NCBI RefSeq assembly: GCF_002572525.1
Contig: NZ_PDBS01000001.1
Coordinates: 1,488,001 to 1,552,000, forward strand
DNA: 64,000 nucleotides
Source: Natrinema sp. CBA1119
Lineage (GTDB): Archaea > Halobacteriota > Halobacteria > Halobacteriales > Natrialbaceae
Reading direction: 5' to 3'
Every line of letters begins with the position of its first letter. The stretch's first letter is position 1. Of this stretch, positions 60,694 through 64,000 are shown piece by piece. Position numbers and translations under genes: made by a program. The notes beneath the pieces were generated by a model. The model made no database searches. It was given only the letters and a program-made list of their open reading frames with translations, and had not been told where the DNA came from.

Positions 60694-62103
60694 ATGGCGT
60701 TGTCTCCGCCCCCCGAGGTCGTGCTCGCTGTCTACGAGATCCCACTGGTCGGTCTCGAGATCGACCAGTCGATGGTGACGATCCTCGGCGCGCTCGCTCT
60801 CGTTGTCCTCGTCGGTCTCTCCGCGTTCTTCTCGTCGTCCGAAATCGCGCTGTTCTCGATCCCGAAACACCGCGTCGAGGGGATGGCCGAAGACGGCATT
60901 CCCGGCGCGGCACGCGTGAAGGCGCTAAAGGAGGACCCCCATCGGCTGCTCGTAACGATCCTCGTCGGGAACAACATCGTCAACATCGCGATGTCATCGA
61001 TTGCGACGGCCCTCCTCGGACTGTATCTCGGCGGGCTGGCGGCCGTCACGGCCGCGACGCTCGGGATCACCGCTATCGTCTTGCTGTTCGGCGAGAGTGC
61101 GCCCAAGTCCTACGCCGTCGAGAACACCGAGTCCTGGTCGATTCGCGTCGCCAGACCGCTAAAAATCGCCGAACGGGTTATGCTCCCCCTCGTCGTCCTC
61201 TTCGACTATCTCACCAGACAGATCAACCGTCTCACCGGCTCGACGACGGGGGCGATCGAGACACCGTACGTCACCCGCGACGAGATCCAGGAGATGATCG
61301 AGTCCGGCGAGCGCGAGGGGGTTTTAGAGGAGGAGGAACACGAGATGCTCCAGCGGATATTCCGATTCAACAACACGATCGTCAAGGAGGTGATGACCCC
61401 GCGGCTGGATATGACGGCCGTTCCGAAAAACGCCGAGATCAACGAGACCATCGAAACCTGCATCCAGAGCGGTCACGCCCGCGTGCCGGTCTACGAGGGA
61501 AGTCTCGATAACGTCCAGGGCGTCGTCCACATCCGCGATCTCGTCCGCGATCTCAACTACGGCGAGTCGGCGAACGACGAACTCGAGCTCGCGGATCTCA
61601 TCCAGCCGACACTGCACGTCCCCGAATCGAAAAACGTCGACGAGTTGCTGACCGAGATGCGCGAAAACCGGATGCACATGGCGATCGTGATCGACGAGTT
61701 CGGAACCACCGAGGGGCTGGTGACGATGGAGGACATGATCGAGGAGATCATCGGCGAGATCCTCGAGGGCGGCGAGGAACAGCCGATCGAGGAGATCGAC
61801 GACGACACCGTCCTCGTCCGGGGCGAGGTGAATATCGAGGACGTCAACGAGTCCCTCGAGATCGATCTCCCCGAGGGCCAGGAGTTCGAGACTATCGCCG
61901 GCTTCATCTTCAATCGCGCGGGCCGGCTCGTCGAGGAGGGCGAGGAGATCACCTACGACGGCGTCCGCATTACGGTCGAGTCCGTCGAGAATACCCGCAT
62001 TATGAAAGCCCGTCTCAAGAAACTCGAGATCACGGACGCGGAACCTGAACCGGACGAGGAAGCGGGGGAGCCCCCGCTCGAGATCGACGAAAACGACGAG
62101 TGA
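60694..62103 (+). CDS. CNNM/CorC-type transporter (DUF21, two CBS, CorC_HlyC)
   Basis: 469 residues. Three or four membrane spans of DUF21 (about 28-150, with LSAFFSSSEIALFSIPKHRV and LVGNNIVNIAMSS), a CBS pair (about 225-350, VMTPRLDMTAVP and DEFGTTEGLVTMEDMIEEIIGE) and a C-terminal CorC_HlyC domain (about 365-445). Family members export Mg2+ or Co2+ or modulate transport; the older name hemolysin is not functional here. An AT-rich segment with TTAA (60661-60668) lies at about -27. Confidence 0.92.
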   Translation: MALSPPPEVVLAVYEIPLVGLEIDQSMVTILGALALVVLVGLSAFFSSSEIALFSIPKHRVEGMAEDGIPGAARVKALKEDPHRLLVTILVGNNIVNIAMSSIATALLGLYLGGLAAVTAATLGITAIVLLFGESAPKSYAVENTESWSIRVARPLKIAERVMLPLVVLFDYLTRQINRLTGSTTGAIETPYVTRDEIQEMIESGEREGVLEEEEHEMLQRIFRFNNTIVKEVMTPRLDMTAVPKNAEINETIETCIQSGHARVPVYEGSLDNVQGVVHIRDLVRDLNYGESANDELELADLIQPTLHVPESKNVDELLTEMRENRMHMAIVIDEFGTTEGLVTMEDMIEEIIGEILEGGEEQPIEEIDDDTVLVRGEVNIEDVNESLEIDLPEGQEFETIAGFIFNRAGRLVEEGEEITYDGVRITVESVENTRIMKARLKKLEITDAEPEPDEEAGEPPLEIDENDE

Positions 62104-62107
62104 GCGA

Positions 62108-62839
62108 TCAGCGCTGCGAGTCGACGATCGCTGCGATGTCACGTGCGACTGCGGGCGGGACGACGAGCCGTCTCGGCCCCTGGACGTACTGGCCGTCCGG
62201 CTGGGCGTAACTGAGCGTCACCACGGCGCTATCGCCGATCGGCCGGATCGAAACGTCTTCGATGACTGAGAGATCGATCGCCTGATCCGGTTCGTAGAGG
62301 TAGACCGTGCGGTCCTCGCGGTCGAGCGCGCCGACCGACTGGAGGAACGAGGCGAACACGAGCGCGAAGAGGGCGATCGGAATCAACAGTGCGGCCAGCC
62401 CGGTGAAGGGGCCGGCGCCGACGGCCAGCAGCTCGTTCTGCGAGACGTACCGACCGACCGCCATCAGCGCGCCGATGACCGCCCCCATCACGACCGCACC
62501 GACGGCGGCGTCCATCGCTCGATCCAGTTTCGTCCCTGACGGGACGTCGACGGGGAGCGGTCGGGTGAGCCGCTCGAGGTGCCGTTCGGTGTCGTCCGTG
62601 GCAGCGAGGGCGAGGACCGTCGCGGCAAGCGCGGCAATGAGTGCGATGACGACGGCTCCGCCGCCAACCTCGCCGGCGACCCTGTACAGACGCCAGCTGA
62701 CGACGGTACCGATTGCGGCGAAGAAGGTGCCGACGCCGAAGGTCCACAGGAGTCGAACGGTTCGCGAGGTGCTCGCGTCGCGTCGCCACTGGGTCGTCTC
62801 GTCGGGGGTTTCGGTGACGTCGACGGCGTCCTCGTCCAT
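62108..62839 (-). CDS. Membrane protein with C-terminal PH-like domain
   Basis: 243 residues. Acidic N terminus, four hydrophobic spans (about 28-48, 60-80, 110-130 and 145-165, for example ALLIPIALFALVFASFL), then a soluble C-terminal part (RTVYLYEPDQAIDLSVIEDVSIRPIGDSAVVTLSYAQPDG...) with the strand pattern of a bacterial PH-like domain. The ATG at 62839 excludes a Ser-rich shadow extension. Function unknown. It converges with the CNNM gene with 4 bp between stop codons. Confidence 0.77.
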   Translation of the reverse strand: MDEDAVDVTETPDETTQWRRDASTSRTVRLLWTFGVGTFFAAIGTVVSWRLYRVAGEVGGGAVVIALIAALAATVLALAATDDTERHLERLTRPLPVDVPSGTKLDRAMDAAVGAVVMGAVIGALMAVGRYVSQNELLAVGAGPFTGLAALLIPIALFALVFASFLQSVGALDREDRTVYLYEPDQAIDLSVIEDVSIRPIGDSAVVTLSYAQPDGQYVQGPRRLVVPPAVARDIAAIVDSQR

Positions 62840-62927
62840 ACTCGCACTCGCGACCCGTCGTGTAAAGACCGTTCGATGTCGCTCGACTCGTCCGGTCTGC
62901 TGTGAAACTGATGCACAGTGGTCCGTC

Positions 62928-64000
62928 TCAGAGCAAGACCGCAGCGATGGCGACGTAGGCGACGTAGGAGACGGCGATCGCGCCGGCGAGCGAACCGATC
63001 CACGCGAGCACGGTAAAGCCCATTTTACGGGGGCTGACGCCACCGCCAGCGCCGGCCGCGGCGTAACCGCTCCCGATGATCGCGCTGACGATAATCTCGT
63101 TGAACGAGACCGGGATGCCGTAGAAGACCGCGGCCTGTGCGATAATAAAGGAGGGGATGAGCGCGGCGATCGAGCGTCGCGGCCCGAGCGAGGAGTAGTC
63201 CTGCGAGATCGCCTTGATCATTCGCGGTGCGCCGGTCCACGACCCGATCAGGAGCCCGAAGCCGCCGCCGACGAGCATCGCGATCAGCGGCAGCTCGAGC
63301 TCGCCCGAGAGGGGGATCAACGGCCCGATCGCCAGCCCAACCTGACTGCCGCCGGCGGAGAACGCGACGAGCCCGCCGAGGATGAGCAGGAAGTGTCGCT
63401 CGCCGCGTTCGGTCCCGTTGTTGAGGTCCAGCGCGATCGCCCCCGCCCAGGCCGCCGCGATGATGAGCGTCGCAGCCGCGGTCCCGGCGATCGCCGGTCC
63501 GGGAAGCGAACCGCCCGCGACCTGCGCGATCGACGCCCCGCCGGCTCCCGGCGAGCCGAGGAGCGCGAACTCGATATTGGCGACGATCGCGCCGACGATG
63601 GCGGCCAGGGCGATGATGAGGTACTCTTCGGCAACCACTTCGGCGCGGAGGGCCCGGGCGACAGCGTAGGCGATGCCGCCGCCGACGAACGGCGTCAGAA
63701 CCCACAGCGTGGCGATCTCGGTGTATTTCGCCCACGCGGGGTCGCCGCCCATGGCAAGTCCGGTCCCGATAACCGCCCCGGTGACGGTAAACGCGGTCGC
63801 GATCGGATACCCTGTGAAAATCCCGATCGCCACAAGGCCGGCCGCGATGAGCAGGGCGATCGTGGCGGCGAGCGACGACAGCGTCACGCCGCCGATCAGT
63901 CCGGTCCCGACCGCCTCGGAGACGTTCGCGCCCTGCAGGACCGCACCGGCGAAACCGAGCAAGCCAACGAGAAAACCGGCTCGCATCACCGAAATCGCGT
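62928..64000 (-). CDS. PiT-family inorganic phosphate transporter (5' end beyond the window)
   Basis: At least 357 residues. The frame is open to base 64000 and the first in-window residues read NAISVMRAGFLVGLLGFAGAVLQGANV, which is internal to PiT proteins (the GANA half-motif precedes), so the start lies outside. About ten spans and the second family signature in the C-terminal half (FNEIIVSAIIGSGYAAAG) are visible. It imports phosphate (or sulfate) with cations. Any start called at the Met codons near 63989 would be wrong. Confidence 0.88.
   Translation of the reverse strand, partial: AISVMRAGFLVGLLGFAGAVLQGANVSEAVGTGLIGGVTLSSLAATIALLIAAGLVAIGIFTGYPIATAFTVTGAVIGTGLAMGGDPAWAKYTEIATLWVLTPFVGGGIAYAVARALRAEVVAEEYLIIALAAIVGAIVANIEFALLGSPGAGGASIAQVAGGSLPGPAIAGTAAATLIIAAAWAGAIALDLNNGTERGERHFLLILGGLVAFSAGGSQVGLAIGPLIPLSGELELPLIAMLVGGGFGLLIGSWTGAPRMIKAISQDYSSLGPRRSIAALIPSFIIAQAAVFYGIPVSFNEIIVSAIIGSGYAAAGAGGGVSPRKMGFTVLAWIGSLAGAIAVSYVAYVAIAAVLL

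Noticed and set aside
1-64000. tRNA or rRNA genes
   Set aside because: I looked through the gene-free stretches for a T-loop GGTTCRAATCC with an acceptor stem and found none; a tRNAscan run would be decisive.

Overview
This is a haloarchaeal chromosome segment, most like the Natrialbales (Natrinema/Haloterrigena type). The signs are high GC with strong third-position GC bias, very acidic proteins, Tat-type secretion signals, many start codons about 27 nt after a TATA-like box with no Shine-Dalgarno site (leaderless transcripts), scarcity of CTAG outside one spot, and lineage markers (SAMP2-like modifier, a DUF7563-like mini zinc finger, OapABC, an Orc1/Cdc6 gene at an origin). I found no tRNA, rRNA, CRISPR array or intact insertion sequence.

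Layout. 0-9 kb: a phosphohexomutase, a GIY-YIG protein, a 49-aa zinc finger too short for routine calling, larB, a one-subunit histone-fold protein, a tandem pair of small membrane paralogues, rpiA and an ABC-2 export pair. 9-20 kb: a MacB-type ABC pair whose permease carries a sequon-rich insert, an AI-2E family protein, a thiamine-type ABC operon (thiBPQ) and an SLC13/TrkA-C permease. 20-26 kb: an XPD/DinG-like Fe-S helicase, a DUF1684 protein, a methyltransferase with an operator-like promoter, and haloarchaea-specific proteins, one coupled to a 29-aa membrane peptide.

26.6-36 kb is the replication-origin district. An overlapping oapA-oapB-oapC operon runs leftward and a 610-aa Orc1/Cdc6 runs rightward. 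Between them lies 1.3 kb of non-coding DNA with ORB-like elements (one with a long G-string), a low-GC unwinding-type stretch and a cluster of CTAG sites. Further ORB-like elements lie outside this spacer: one inside the disordered linker of orc1, one just downstream of orc1, and a near-perfect inverted pair inside the disordered linker of polD1 (DNA polymerase D small subunit), about 5 kb away. Two signal peptidase paralogues sit between orc1 and polD1.

36-48 kb: aspartate kinase, tryptophanase, two GNAT acetyltransferases, a SAMP2-like ubiquitin-fold modifier with an enlarged loop, a bactofilin-like membrane protein, the clamp-loader small subunit, a PAS/GAF histidine kinase and a Tat-exported/membrane protein pair. 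48-64 kb: alaS; an alpha/beta hydrolase lacking its nucleophile; a C-terminally truncated acyl-CoA synthetase; a class I amidotransferase; a membrane Fe-S oxidoreductase; a Cas4-like protein whose nuclease residues appear lost; Sua5; a Cys-less peroxiredoxin coupled to a glutaredoxin; a CNNM/CorC-type transporter; and a PiT phosphate transporter cut by the right edge. Two copies of a dispersed non-coding repeat (44.3 and 58.9 kb) and a small hairpin repeat family also occur.

All functional calls come from reading motifs by eye; no database search was run. The strongest lead is the set of in-gene ORB-like elements, two of which sit in the same reading frame in unrelated genes, together with the CTAG cluster at the origin.
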